Of a stretch of DNA of 26,968 bases, positions 1 to 8,329 are shown one piece after another. The stretch is from the NCBI GenBank assembly GCA_030646555.1, contig JAUSKP010000056.1:1-26968 (forward strand), given 5' to 3'. This DNA comes from a bacterium (GTDB lineage Bacteria; Patescibacteriota; Minisyncoccia; UBA6257; 02-FULL-45-10c). Position 1 is the first letter of the stretch; each line of letters begins with the position of its first letter. The notes under the pieces are model-generated. The model was not told the origin of the DNA. It made no database searches and worked only from the letters and a program-made list of their open reading frames with translations. A program made the position numbers and the translations under genes.

Positions 1-236
1 ATATACTTTTCCAATTTCAAAAAATTAAAAAAAACTACGGGTCTCAAAACGAAATTATCTTTCGCGCCGAAATGCCGGAAAAATCCGGATCTATCCGTGC
101 CTTTTACACCCAAATACACCAACTCAATCTTAGCTCCAGAATCAGCGAACGCTTCGCACAACTTTACGATTTGATTACCATATGCCCTACCCGTAGGCAT
201 CGGGTTGTTTGTAATGTATGTTATTTTTATATCCAT
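1..236 (-). CDS. Glycosyltransferase family 4, N-terminal part (cut by window edge)
   Basis: A reading frame opens with ATG at 236 and runs leftward off the window for 78 codons without a stop. It begins MDIKITYITNNPMPTGRAYG, a first beta strand followed by a Gly/Arg-containing loop and then a helix (NQIVKLCEAFADSGAKIELVYL). This is the usual start of the N-terminal Rossmann-like domain of GT-B, GT4-type glycosyltransferases. The donor-binding domain and the EX7E motif lie outside the window, so the sugar specificity cannot be judged. The gene is the most downstream member seen of the minus-strand run starting near 11470, 40 bases after the stop of the zinc-ribbon methyltransferase. No clear Shine-Dalgarno sequence precedes the ATG. 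It is probably cytoplasmic and membrane-associated. Confidence 0.7.
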   Translation of the reverse strand, partial: MDIKITYITNNPMPTGRAYGNQIVKLCEAFADSGAKIELVYLGVKGTDRSGFFRHFGAKDNFVLRPVVFFNFLKLEKY

Positions 237-276
237 TTTAATATGTAACAAATCTAAAATCGCAGGTGTCTCTCTC

Positions 277-1239
277 TTATTGTCTTTTCCTAGCAATTAC
301 AAAAAGAGTAATATAGCGCTTCGACGTAAAAAGCATCGTCAACCAAATAAGCATGGCAGGGAATCCAAATACGATCCAATCTTTAATACGCGCTAAATTA
401 TGGACTCTAGAAATTATTTTTTCCGCCTTACTATTTAATTCAATTTTTCCATTTTTTCTAGATCTATTTTTTAGTCTTCCAATAATATTCATAGAAAAAT
501 ATGTTCCATATTTACGTCGTAATTTAGTAACAATATATCCGAGTCCCTCTGAAAGCCGACGAATATAAACAACCTCAAATCCATTCTTTTTAAGATAATC
601 TGTAATTGTGGAACGATCCCATCTCGTAAGGTGGCGTGGTGGTAGATCACCAGAATTAAGCCATCGCGCCCCTTTACGATACGGCATGCTCATAGCAATG
701 TAACCACTAGGAACTAAGGCGTTTTTTACTTGTTCTAAAAAATCGTGGTGATTATCCAAATGTTCAAAGACATCAAAAAACGTAATAAAATTAAATTTCA
801 AATTCGAAAACTTTAATTGAAAACCCGCCAAATCCATAGCGTAGACTTTATTTAATTTAAATACCGTCATCGCAGTATTGATTGCATCCCGATCAAAATC
901 AATACCAAAAACATCCCAGCCCTTCTTAGAGGCCCAATAAATAAAAGTACCGGCCCCGCACCCAATATCTAACAGACTACCCGTTAAAGAGCCAAGAAAT
1001 TTGATGGCCTTTTTTTGATGCCAATTTGGTTCAAAGTCGGGATCTATATTTCTACCTGCATATCTCAAATCTTTTTCATACCACTCCGCTCCCGGATTTT
1101 TAAAAGGAGTCCAATATTGGACTCCGCAATCAGAACATTCATAAAGCGCATATTTAATTCCATTATCAATGTAAATTTCAATTTCACTTTGTTTTTTTGA
1201 AGATCCGCAAAAATAACACTTAAAATTATTTTGTTCCAT
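277..1239 (-). CDS. Zinc-ribbon class I SAM-dependent methyltransferase
   Basis: A 320-residue protein. The N-terminus has two Cys pairs (C8/C11 and C35/C38) that should form a zinc ribbon. A Rossmann methyltransferase fold follows, with SAM motif I LLDIGCGAG at residues 89-97, the acidic end of strand 2 in VFGIDFD near 110-116, and FFDVFEHLDN after strand 4. A hydrophobic stretch near 289-313 (IVFGFPAMLIWLTMLF) may attach it to the membrane. Zinc-ribbon methyltransferases of this build are frequent in glycan loci, where they are thought to methylate sugars or lipid-linked intermediates; the substrate here is unknown. Its start overlaps the end of the upstream GT4 gene by 14 bases, suggesting translational coupling. 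It has the same architecture and length as the protein at 8330-9292, so the two are probably paralogs. Confidence 0.88.
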   Translation of the reverse strand: MEQNNFKCYFCGSSKKQSEIEIYIDNGIKYALYECSDCGVQYWTPFKNPGAEWYEKDLRYAGRNIDPDFEPNWHQKKAIKFLGSLTGSLLDIGCGAGTFIYWASKKGWDVFGIDFDRDAINTAMTVFKLNKVYAMDLAGFQLKFSNLKFNFITFFDVFEHLDNHHDFLEQVKNALVPSGYIAMSMPYRKGARWLNSGDLPPRHLTRWDRSTITDYLKKNGFEVVYIRRLSEGLGYIVTKLRRKYGTYFSMNIIGRLKNRSRKNGKIELNSKAEKIISRVHNLARIKDWIVFGFPAMLIWLTMLFTSKRYITLFVIARKRQ

Positions 1240-2368
1240 ATAATTTTAAATAAATTTCTTTTGTTTCCTCTGCGGTATTTTTCCAACTAAAAAAATGGGC
1301 TCTTTCTAATCCCCTTATAGTTAAATCGCTCTTTAATTCCTTGTTTTCTAAAACATTATTAATTTTTTCTGCGATATCCTCTGGATCATATGGATCAATT
1401 AAAACTGCGGCATTGCCAGCGATTTCTGGCATTGAAGTGATATTTGAAGTAATTACCGGGGTACCCGAAGCCATTGCTTCAATAATTGGAAGACCAAACC
1501 CCTCTTGAAGAGATGGAAAAACAAATAATTCAGCGGCGGAATAAAAATCATTAAGATCCCCTATCTCAACGTAGTCAATAAAAACTATATCGCTCTCATA
1601 GCCAGATTTCTCAGCAAGTTGATGAGCCCGTTTTCCATTGTCCTCAGGAGAACCAATAATAACTAGTTTCTCGCTTCTCTTATATTTATCCCTAAAAATT
1701 CCATAAGCCTCTATGAGCCTAAAGATGTTTTTATGGGGCAAAATTCTAGCAACTTCTAAAATGAAGTGTCCGCCAATTTTATATTTTTCAAAAATATACT
1801 TAAAAGCGCTATCTTTATCCGTATTTTTATAATCCTCCCCTCCACCCAAATAGGTAAAATAAATATTTGCCGGATTAGCGTGGTAATATTGTTCGATTTC
1901 TTTAAACCCGTATTTTGATAAGGCTATAAGTGCATCAACTTTTTTATTGAATTTAATTAATATAAAATTAAAAACTTCTCTTGAAAATATCCATCTTCCT
2001 GGTGCGGTTATATCGCCCGCCCCATGAGTAGTAATAACAATTTTTTTAGCTGGCGCTAACCAAAAAAAAGGATAAACCCTTGGTTGGAACCAGTGAATTA
2101 TATCGAACTTATTTTTTCTATACTTCCAAAAAAATAAAAGCTGCGAAATAAAATGCGAACCATAAGGCAGTTTTACCTTCGGCAATAAAATTTCTTTAGC
2201 CCGCTGATAAAGCGGATCTCTTACTTTTTCATAATGAACAAGATAAAAATCAAATCGCTCATCTCCAAGTATATTTTCAATTAATTTTCTGGCATACAAA
2301 GCTGTGCCCTTTGCCCTGCGATTATCCATCGCATAACTCATTAATGCCACTTTAATTTTTTCTCCCAT
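1226..2368 (-). CDS. Glycosyltransferase family 4
   Basis: A 380-residue GT-B enzyme. The C-terminal donor domain carries the GT4 signature EGFGLPIIEAMASGTPVITS, with the two glutamates of EX7E at residues 289 and 297, and earlier the segment FILEVARILPHKNIFRLIEAY, which in this family opens the donor domain. The N-terminal domain starts KVALMSYAMDNRRAKGTALYARKL. Family members transfer a sugar from a nucleotide donor with retention of configuration, in the cytoplasm at the membrane. The ATG at 2368 lies 15 bases after the stop of the DegT gene, and the 3' end overlaps the methyltransferase start, so all three are probably co-transcribed. Donor and acceptor cannot be read from sequence. Confidence 0.93.
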   Translation of the reverse strand: MGEKIKVALMSYAMDNRRAKGTALYARKLIENILGDERFDFYLVHYEKVRDPLYQRAKEILLPKVKLPYGSHFISQLLFFWKYRKNKFDIIHWFQPRVYPFFWLAPAKKIVITTHGAGDITAPGRWIFSREVFNFILIKFNKKVDALIALSKYGFKEIEQYYHANPANIYFTYLGGGEDYKNTDKDSAFKYIFEKYKIGGHFILEVARILPHKNIFRLIEAYGIFRDKYKRSEKLVIIGSPEDNGKRAHQLAEKSGYESDIVFIDYVEIGDLNDFYSAAELFVFPSLQEGFGLPIIEAMASGTPVITSNITSMPEIAGNAAVLIDPYDPEDIAEKINNVLENKELKSDLTIRGLERAHFFSWKNTAEETKEIYLKLYGTK

Positions 2369-2383
2369 AAAATAAGTTTGATT

Positions 2384-3547
2384 CTAAATCTTTTTGCCAG
2401 CAAGAATTTCCTTAATAGCGCCAACAATTCTTCTGGCATCGCCCATCGTCAATTTTGCGCTCAACGGCAAAGACACGGTTCTCTCTCCAATATACTCCGC
2501 ATTCGGATAGTCGCCGATTTTATAGCCAAATGTTTCGCAATAATATTTATGCAAATGAATCGAATTAAAATGAACGCCCGTTCCAATTCCGCGAAGATGC
2601 AACTCCTGCATAAATTGATCGCGACTGATACCGGATCTTTTTTTATCAACTAATACCGTGTAAAGATGCATGGCGTGCTTTATGTTCGGCTCATCCGGAC
2701 TTGGCAAGGTTAACGGTAAACTCTTCAACTCTTTATTATAAAAATCCCAGATTTTTTTTCGGAGCTTGTCGTATTTTTCTATGCGTTTTAATTGATGGAT
2801 ACCGATAGAGGCTTGAATATCCATCATATTATATTTGAATCCGGGATAAACAACTTCGTAATGCTTATATCCCTCATCAGAATATCTTTTCCATGCGTCT
2901 TTAGACATACCATGTAGCCCGTAAATTCTTATCTTGTCAGCAAACTCTTTATTATTCGTTGTTACCATACCGCCCTCGCCCGTAACAATATTTTTAGTCA
3001 CATAAAAACTAAAGCAGGTGAGATCGCCGATACTGCCAATTTTTTTGCCTTTGTATTCGGCTCCAAGCGCATGAGCCGCATCTTCAATAACATACAACTT
3101 ATATTTCCTGGCAATTTGCAAAATTTTATTCATTTCACAAGGACGACCGGCCATATGAACCGGTAAAATTACTTTTGTTTTTTTAGTTATAGCTTTTTCT
3201 ATCTGTGATTCATCAATATTCATAGTTTTTGGATTTATATCAACAAAAACAGGGGTGGCGCCGCAATGCAAAATAGAATTAGCCGTAGCGCAAAAAGTTA
3301 GAGGAGTTGTTATAACCTCATCGCCCGGACCAACACCACAAGCCAAAAGAGACAAGTGAAGTCCGGCCGTGCAAGAATTTAAAGCCATTCCAAATTCAGC
3401 GCCAACATATCGGCTAATATCTTTTTCAAATTTGGCGACTTTGGGCCCAGTTCCCAACCATCCGGAACGCAAAGTTTTAACCACTTCTTTTATTTCCGGA
3501 TCTTCAATCGCAGGGGAGCCGAAAACAATATATTTTTCTTTTTTCAT
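2384..3547 (-). CDS. DegT/DnrJ/EryC1/StrS (ArnB-like) sugar aminotransferase
   Basis: A 387-residue PLP-dependent enzyme that would transaminate a 4-keto (or 3-keto) nucleotide sugar to an amino sugar. Visible signatures are SGWLGTGPKVAKFE near 28-41, ALNSCTAGLHLSLLACGVGPGDEVI, the EDAAH motif (D156) and the PLP-binding lysine K185 in CFSFYVTKNI. The pattern resembles ArnB-type members more than 3-amino types, but family members are hard to separate by eye. I chose the ATG at 3547, one base after the stop of the upstream GT4 gene (TAATATG); an ATG at 3574 or TTG at 3577 would add 9-10 residues overlapping that gene. GDP-mannose 4,6-dehydratase lies two genes upstream, so a GDP-4-keto-6-deoxymannose substrate (perosamine-type product) is possible but unproven. 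Confidence 0.92.
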   Translation of the reverse strand: MKKEKYIVFGSPAIEDPEIKEVVKTLRSGWLGTGPKVAKFEKDISRYVGAEFGMALNSCTAGLHLSLLACGVGPGDEVITTPLTFCATANSILHCGATPVFVDINPKTMNIDESQIEKAITKKTKVILPVHMAGRPCEMNKILQIARKYKLYVIEDAAHALGAEYKGKKIGSIGDLTCFSFYVTKNIVTGEGGMVTTNNKEFADKIRIYGLHGMSKDAWKRYSDEGYKHYEVVYPGFKYNMMDIQASIGIHQLKRIEKYDKLRKKIWDFYNKELKSLPLTLPSPDEPNIKHAMHLYTVLVDKKRSGISRDQFMQELHLRGIGTGVHFNSIHLHKYYCETFGYKIGDYPNAEYIGERTVSLPLSAKLTMGDARRIVGAIKEILAGKKI

Positions 3548-3548
3548 A

Positions 3549-4676
3549 TTATTTATTTTTTGATTTAAATTCATCAATAAAATATTTCTCTAATTTTTTA
3601 ATATAAACCGGCATACCATATTCCTGAGCCGTTACCACGCCTTCTTTAGCAATACTATCCCTCAATTTATTGTCTTCTACAAGCCTTGTTATTTTAGAAG
3701 CTAGAGAATCGGAATCCTTTGGTTCCGCCAAAAGGCCGTTTTTTCCTTCAGTTATTGCCTCTGGAACACCACCAACCTTAGTTGCCACCACAGGACAACC
3801 TGCGGCCATAGCTTCCAGCATGGCGATCGGCTGACCTTCCCAAAGCGATGAAATAACAAATATATCCAAAACCGGCAAAATATTCTTAATATCTTTAGCG
3901 GAACTAATTATAACCTTTGAATTAATCTTTAATTCATCTACTAAATCCCTAAGTTCAGCCTCCATTTTTCCATAACCAACCAGTAAAAAATAAATGTCTT
4001 GGCGATCAATTTCATTTAATATTTTAGCCGCGGCTTTAATTAGATAAATTTGACCCTTCTGCTGAACAAATCTCGCCACCGAACCGATCACAAAGCTATT
4101 TGGAGGCAAGCCCAAATCTTTCTTGATCCTTGCACGATCAAAATTTTTTTGATCAGTCAGCTCAATTGGATATGGCAAAATTGCGAATTTATTTTTATCT
4201 ATCTTTTCCTGCTCTGAAGTAAAATTTAAAATTGCGTGAGAATCCACAAAAATTTTAGCCGTTTTTCTGACTAAAAATCGATCAGCTAAAATTTTCCACC
4301 ACTGTTTCTGCCAATATATATTATGCTCAAAAATAAAGACCGGCTTAGCGCCCGTAAAAAGATTAGCTACCCTGATGATAAAATTTGATTCGAATAAATG
4401 ACAACAAAATATATCAAATTTTTCCCTGCGCAATAGCAAAAAAACCTTGATCCAATTAACGACATCCCAGGGACCTTTAAAATAAAATTCGTGGTACGGG
4501 GTATTCAACGACCGAGAAAGCAAATCGGAATAGTTATTCTGTCCAGTCGAAAACAACGTACAAAGATGCGGCTCAAATCTTTCTCTATCAATATTCTTAA
4601 CCTGATTTATTATTAATTTTTCTGCCCCGCCAATATCCAAATTTCCAATAGTAAATAAAACTTTTATTTTTATCAT
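3549..4676 (-). CDS. Glycosyltransferase family 4
   Basis: A 375-residue GT-B protein beginning KVLFTIGNLDIGGAEKLIINQV, whose GGAEK loop is typical of GT4 enzymes that bind a polyprenyl-linked or glycan acceptor. The donor domain shows FVIGSVARFVQQKGQIYLIKA and then EGQPIAMLEAMAAGCPVVATKVGG, in which the EX7E pair is E..E of EGQPIAMLE. It would add one sugar to the growing surface glycan on the cytoplasmic face. The gene follows a 160-base non-coding gap after gmd, so it may begin its own transcription unit, while its stop is one base from the DegT start. The ATG at 4676 has no strong ribosome binding site. Confidence 0.93.
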   Translation of the reverse strand: MIKIKVLFTIGNLDIGGAEKLIINQVKNIDRERFEPHLCTLFSTGQNNYSDLLSRSLNTPYHEFYFKGPWDVVNWIKVFLLLRREKFDIFCCHLFESNFIIRVANLFTGAKPVFIFEHNIYWQKQWWKILADRFLVRKTAKIFVDSHAILNFTSEQEKIDKNKFAILPYPIELTDQKNFDRARIKKDLGLPPNSFVIGSVARFVQQKGQIYLIKAAAKILNEIDRQDIYFLLVGYGKMEAELRDLVDELKINSKVIISSAKDIKNILPVLDIFVISSLWEGQPIAMLEAMAAGCPVVATKVGGVPEAITEGKNGLLAEPKDSDSLASKITRLVEDNKLRDSIAKEGVVTAQEYGMPVYIKKLEKYFIDEFKSKNK

Positions 4677-4836
4677 TTATGAATAATTTAATGCTTATTA
4701 AAAGCTCACAATATTAGAACCATTGTTTGTATAACATTGTTTCAATATCAAAAATTAAGTAAAATATGAGTGTTTATTATGAAATCAAGCAGATTTTTTA
4801 AATCTGACAAGCAACCCACACCCTCACTCATTTAAT
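4677..4836. other. Non-coding gap between gmd and the GT4 gene
   Basis: This 160-base AT-rich stretch holds no plausible gene. A 7-bp inverted repeat with a TTT loop lies at 4790-4806 (CAGATTT/AAATCTG), about 30 bases past the gmd stop, inside a wider 7-bp inverted repeat (ATGAGTG at 4766-4772, CACTCAT at 4825-4831). It lacks a clean T-tract, so it is at best a weak terminator for gmd. On the minus strand an extended -10-like TGTTATACA occurs upstream of the GT4 gene, but I found no matching -35. Being the longest gap in this minus-strand run, it is the likeliest place for an internal promoter. Confidence 0.3.
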
Positions 4837-5802
4837 CTACTTGCTATTCGACAGCTGTTTTAAATCATTTTCAACCATCATTTTTACCAGCTGATGAAAA
4901 TTAACTTTCGGCTTCCATTTCAATTCTTTTGCAGCTTTTGATGAATCGCCCTTCAAAAGATCTACTTCGGCCGGTCTCATAAATTCTTTATTCATTTTGA
5001 CGTATTTTTTCCAATCCAAGCCGAGTTCTCCAAAAGCCGCTTCAACAAATTCTCTGACAGTATGCGTTTCTCCGGTAGAGATCACATAATCACGAGCCTC
5101 TTTCTGCTGAAGCATCAGCCACATCGCTTCCACATAATCCCCTGAAAAACCCCAATCGCGTTTAGAGTCTAAATTACCCAAAAGCAATTCTTTTTCCATA
5201 CCCAATTTTATTTTTACGGCAGCATTGGTGATCTTTCTTGTAACGAATTCCAATCCTCTGCGCGGACTTTCATGGTTAAAAAGAATACCCGAAGCCGCGA
5301 ACATATTGTATGACTCCCTGTAATTCACAGTAATCCAATGCGCATATAGTTTAGCAACGCCATACGGACTGCGCGGATAAAAAGGCGTTTTCTCGGTCTG
5401 GGGCGTTTCCTGCACCTTTCCAAACATCTCCGAAGATGAAGCTTGATAAAACTTTATCTTAGGATCCGTCTGGCGGATTGCCTCAAGAAGGCGCACAGCG
5501 CCGAGCCCCGTAACTTCACTGGTATAAACCGGCTGTTTCCACGAAGCTGCCACGAAAGATTGAGCCGCTAAATTATAAACTTCGTCCGGTTCAGACTGAT
5601 TGATGGCGCGGATCAAAGACGCTTCGTCTAAAAGATCACCAGAAATGAACTCTATCTTGCCGGCCAGATGAGCGATATTTTCGCGCTTGCTCTGGCTGCT
5701 ACGGCGTTCCAAACCAAAAACTTTATATTTTTTTGCCAGTAAAAATTCTGCTAAATAAGATCCATCTTGTCCTGTAATTCCCGTTATAAGAGCCCTTTTC
5801 AT
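4837..5802 (-). CDS. gmd: GDP-mannose 4,6-dehydratase
   Basis: A 321-residue short-chain dehydrogenase/reductase that converts GDP-mannose to GDP-4-keto-6-deoxymannose, the branch point to GDP-fucose, GDP-rhamnose and GDP-perosamine. The N-terminus MKRALITGITGQDGSYLAEF (NADP-binding GITGQDG at 8-14) is diagnostic for Gmd rather than other extended SDR enzymes. Catalytic residues are visible as SSSEMFGK (E125 region) and Y147xxxK151 in YPRSPYGVAK, followed by the Gmd-type FNHESPRRGLEFVTRKI. Length is close to the usual 320-370 residues. No GDP-fucose synthase or GDP-6-deoxymannose reductase is seen in the window; the DegT aminotransferase two genes downstream is the only candidate consumer. 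The TAG stop lies just before a 160-base non-coding gap. Confidence 0.95.
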   Translation of the reverse strand: MKRALITGITGQDGSYLAEFLLAKKYKVFGLERRSSQSKRENIAHLAGKIEFISGDLLDEASLIRAINQSEPDEVYNLAAQSFVAASWKQPVYTSEVTGLGAVRLLEAIRQTDPKIKFYQASSSEMFGKVQETPQTEKTPFYPRSPYGVAKLYAHWITVNYRESYNMFAASGILFNHESPRRGLEFVTRKITNAAVKIKLGMEKELLLGNLDSKRDWGFSGDYVEAMWLMLQQKEARDYVISTGETHTVREFVEAAFGELGLDWKKYVKMNKEFMRPAEVDLLKGDSSKAAKELKWKPKVNFHQLVKMMVENDLKQLSNSK

Positions 5803-5854
5803 AGTTTTAATTTTTAATTTAATTAATTATATACCTTTTTAGACACATCTCAAA

Positions 5855-7222
5855 TTAACCAAAATGACTGAAAATTTTATCTTTAAACTGATTAAAATTT
5901 AATAAACCATCAAGAATGCCATTTGCTAATATTATCGCTAGCGAAACAAACGCCGTTCTGAACCATATTCTTCTATCCTGTCCGAACGATGCGATGAAAT
6001 AGGCCGCGAAAACTGCCAAGAGCGGATAGATCTGGAAACGATAACGTGTTTCAACTACGGTAATAAATAGAATTAAGGGGGTGGCAACCGCAAATGCAAT
6101 TAAATAATTTATGTATTCATTTTTTAATTTAAGCAACTTGATAATTCCTCCTAAGCCTAAAACAAGCGCCAAGAATGAAAAAATAGCGGAACTAAAAACA
6201 AACAAGATCTGTCTCCAGCCGGAAGCATAGAACCAAAAACCCATCGGCCGCAAAACGCTGAAATATTTATTTATTCTTAAAGCCGTAAGCTTCGCGAACT
6301 CTCCCGGATAATTAACGACAAAACTTTTGAATTGATTCATTGACTCGCTGTTTATATCCACCGCGCTATTTTGGCTTATATAATCGCTTATTTCCGCGCC
6401 CGCTTCCTGCTCGCCATTGGCGCCAACATGATTGCCTATCCAAAAATTTATAGCTCCGGCTGTGCCAAAGGGCATTATCTCCCCATAAATCCTATAATTC
6501 CTGGCAGTCCACGGCAAAAAGACCAATATTAAAATAACTGCCATAATAACCGCTCTGCCCCACTCTCTTTTTTTATATAAATAAAAAAATAAAATAGGCA
6601 AAAAGAATAAAAGCGGGGGCCTGACCAATACCGCCAAGCCGGAAATAAAAGATAATAATAAAAATGTTTTTAGGCTGTTGTTTTTAACGTAAAACATGAA
6701 AAGGTAAACCATTAAACAAGTAAAGAACAGATACAAAGTTTCCGTCATCAGCATGGCCGAAATTTCTATCAGATCAGGATAAAGCCCAAAAATGGCCGCC
6801 GCCCAAAGGCCTATTTTCTTTTTGTTATCTGATCCCGCAAAAGCCAAAAAGCAGATTAGGTATACCAAGTAAGCCGAAGCTGAGTGTAACAGCGCCTGCA
6901 TTATCCAAACCGCGGGATAGCTGTGTCCGAAAACTTTATAAATTCCGGCTAAAAAATATTCGTAAAGGGGCCCTACTCTTGCAATACTGTAATCGTAAGC
7001 TAAATCGGTTCCAATGCCCTCTCTATATCCGGCTCCACTAACGATATTCTGCGCTATTTTATCGTAAGACAAAGCGTCGACAGCCGGTTCTATTTTGTAA
7101 TAAAAAGAATAAAAAATGCTCAGCCCGAAACTGACCGACAGGATAATCAAAAGCCATTTATTTTGAGCTATGAAATTTTTTCTCCCTACGGGAGATCCGC
7201 CGTAGACGGAAAAGCTATTCAT
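5855..7222 (-). CDS. Polytopic GT-C glycosyltransferase (ArnT/PMT-like)
   Basis: A 455-residue integral membrane protein with roughly ten or more hydrophobic segments. After the first one (WLLIILSVSFGLSIFYSFYY) comes an extracytoplasmic loop, EPAVDALSYDKIAQNIVSGAGY, whose Asp is the usual GT-C catalytic position. Later segments include MTETLYLFFTCLMVYLF and GLAVLVRPPLLFFLPILFFYLY, typical of the dolichyl-phosphate-mannose-protein mannosyltransferase superfamily. Such enzymes use polyprenyl-phosphate sugars outside the membrane to glycosylate protein or lipid. Residues 5-14 are encoded exactly by two abutting palindromes (7181-7210), an in-frame insertion near the N-terminus. The start lies 2 bases after the stop of another GT-C gene, so the pair is co-transcribed. 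Confidence 0.8.
   Translation of the reverse strand: MNSFSVYGGSPVGRKNFIAQNKWLLIILSVSFGLSIFYSFYYKIEPAVDALSYDKIAQNIVSGAGYREGIGTDLAYDYSIARVGPLYEYFLAGIYKVFGHSYPAVWIMQALLHSASAYLVYLICFLAFAGSDNKKKIGLWAAAIFGLYPDLIEISAMLMTETLYLFFTCLMVYLFMFYVKNNSLKTFLLLSFISGLAVLVRPPLLFFLPILFFYLYKKREWGRAVIMAVILILVFLPWTARNYRIYGEIMPFGTAGAINFWIGNHVGANGEQEAGAEISDYISQNSAVDINSESMNQFKSFVVNYPGEFAKLTALRINKYFSVLRPMGFWFYASGWRQILFVFSSAIFSFLALVLGLGGIIKLLKLKNEYINYLIAFAVATPLILFITVVETRYRFQIYPLLAVFAAYFIASFGQDRRIWFRTAFVSLAIILANGILDGLLNFNQFKDKIFSHFG
7181..7210. repeat. Pair of abutting 15-bp palindromes inside a CDS
   Basis: TCTCCCTACGGGAGA (7181-7195) is a perfect 6-bp stem with a 3-base loop. It abuts TCCGCCGTAGACGGA (7196-7210), a 4-bp stem. 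Together they make 30 bases, exactly ten codons (SVYGGSPVGR) at residues 5-14 of the GT-C protein, so the reading frame is untouched. This looks like a recent in-frame insertion of a repeat. Confidence 0.6.
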
Positions 7223-7224
7223 AA

Positions 7225-8307
7225 TTAAAAAGGCAGGTTAATTTTATCAAGCAAAAATCTTATATTGTAATTGAACCAAATATAAATTCCCAAAAACGGG
7301 TACAATAAATACCATTTTACCCTTGAAAGGCCGAAACCCGCAATAAGCGCAAGCCAGAACATAAAGATCACAGCCAATCTTTGAGTAATAGCCGGCCAAA
7401 TATAGAATGTTAAAGTAACCGGCAAAATAGCTAGCAAAATCTTCAATCTTTTTTTATCTATTATTTTTAATTCTTCCTTAACCCCGAATAAAAATGCCAG
7501 CCAGCCGAAAGAAAATAGCCAGCCCAAAATTTTTATCAATAAACCAAAACTTTTTGATTCAAATCCAGGAACAGATGAGGCCATCTCAACATTTAAGAAC
7601 TTATCAAAATATAAATAATGATATTTGAAATAAATAAAAGTATGGAAAGATAAAAGGGGTGCTAAAACTAAAACAATCGCAACCAAACAATCCTTAAGCT
7701 TTTGCCTCCACGGAATATCCGACACGCTGATCAATAAAACTAAGTTTCCCAGCGCCAAACCGCCGTATTCCTTGAATAAAACACCGATCGCCGCAAAAAA
7801 TATCGATAAATAATAAAATTTTCTATTAAATGTATTGGTGTATTTAATAGCGAAAAACGTGGAAAGAACCAAAAAGAACCAGCTGCTCATATCCGCTAAA
7901 TGGGCATTGCTAGGGTCTATAATATAATAATTAAAAACGACTAAAATTGAACTCCATAAGGCCACTTTCTTTTCTTTATATATTTCCAGCGCTAAAAAAT
8001 AAAAAGCGAGCGCTAAAAGAAAATAAAAAATAATATTTACAACTGAAAAACTCACGCTAAAATCTTTAAATAAGTAATTTGCAAAAATTGAGGCATAAAG
8101 AAACAGGGGTGTGGTAATAATACGGCCCAACTGCATTCGATCGCTTACAGGATCGCCCTGTAAAAACCTGGCAGCTTCAAAATATTCCACGGCATCTTTT
8201 TTAAGTTCGGGCTGATATCCGATATAAAAATAAGCGATAAAAATATTCAGAGCAACAAATATTGAGATCAGAAGCGGGTATTTATTTTTTATAAAAAATT
8301 CTTTCAT
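7225..8307 (-). CDS. Polytopic membrane protein, GT-C glycosyltransferase-like
   Basis: A 360-residue protein made mostly of hydrophobic helices, with about nine or ten predicted by eye. The N-terminal helix (YPLLISIFVALNIFIAYFYI) is followed by an external loop, GYQPELKKDAVEYFEAARFLQGDP, whose acidic residue after the first helix matches the catalytic-Asp position of GT-C enzymes. The later YPFLGIYIWFNYNIRFLLDK helix closes the protein. It lacks the long C-terminal soluble domain of larger PMT-like enzymes. Likely role: transfer of a sugar from a polyprenyl-phosphate donor on the outer face. It is co-transcribed with the GT-C gene immediately downstream (2-base gap). The family call rests on topology and the loop residue only. 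Confidence 0.7.
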   Translation of the reverse strand: MKEFFIKNKYPLLISIFVALNIFIAYFYIGYQPELKKDAVEYFEAARFLQGDPVSDRMQLGRIITTPLFLYASIFANYLFKDFSVSFSVVNIIFYFLLALAFYFLALEIYKEKKVALWSSILVVFNYYIIDPSNAHLADMSSWFFLVLSTFFAIKYTNTFNRKFYYLSIFFAAIGVLFKEYGGLALGNLVLLISVSDIPWRQKLKDCLVAIVLVLAPLLSFHTFIYFKYHYLYFDKFLNVEMASSVPGFESKSFGLLIKILGWLFSFGWLAFLFGVKEELKIIDKKRLKILLAILPVTLTFYIWPAITQRLAVIFMFWLALIAGFGLSRVKWYLLYPFLGIYIWFNYNIRFLLDKINLPF

Positions 8308-8329
8308 TGAAATTAATGCTTTTAAATAA

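Noticed and set aside
3548..3577. Longer DegT start at TTG 3577 or ATG 3574
   Set aside because: The extra residues (NLNQKINN) are translated from the upstream GT4 coding end, and family members begin close to KKEKYIVFGSP. The longer form cannot be excluded.
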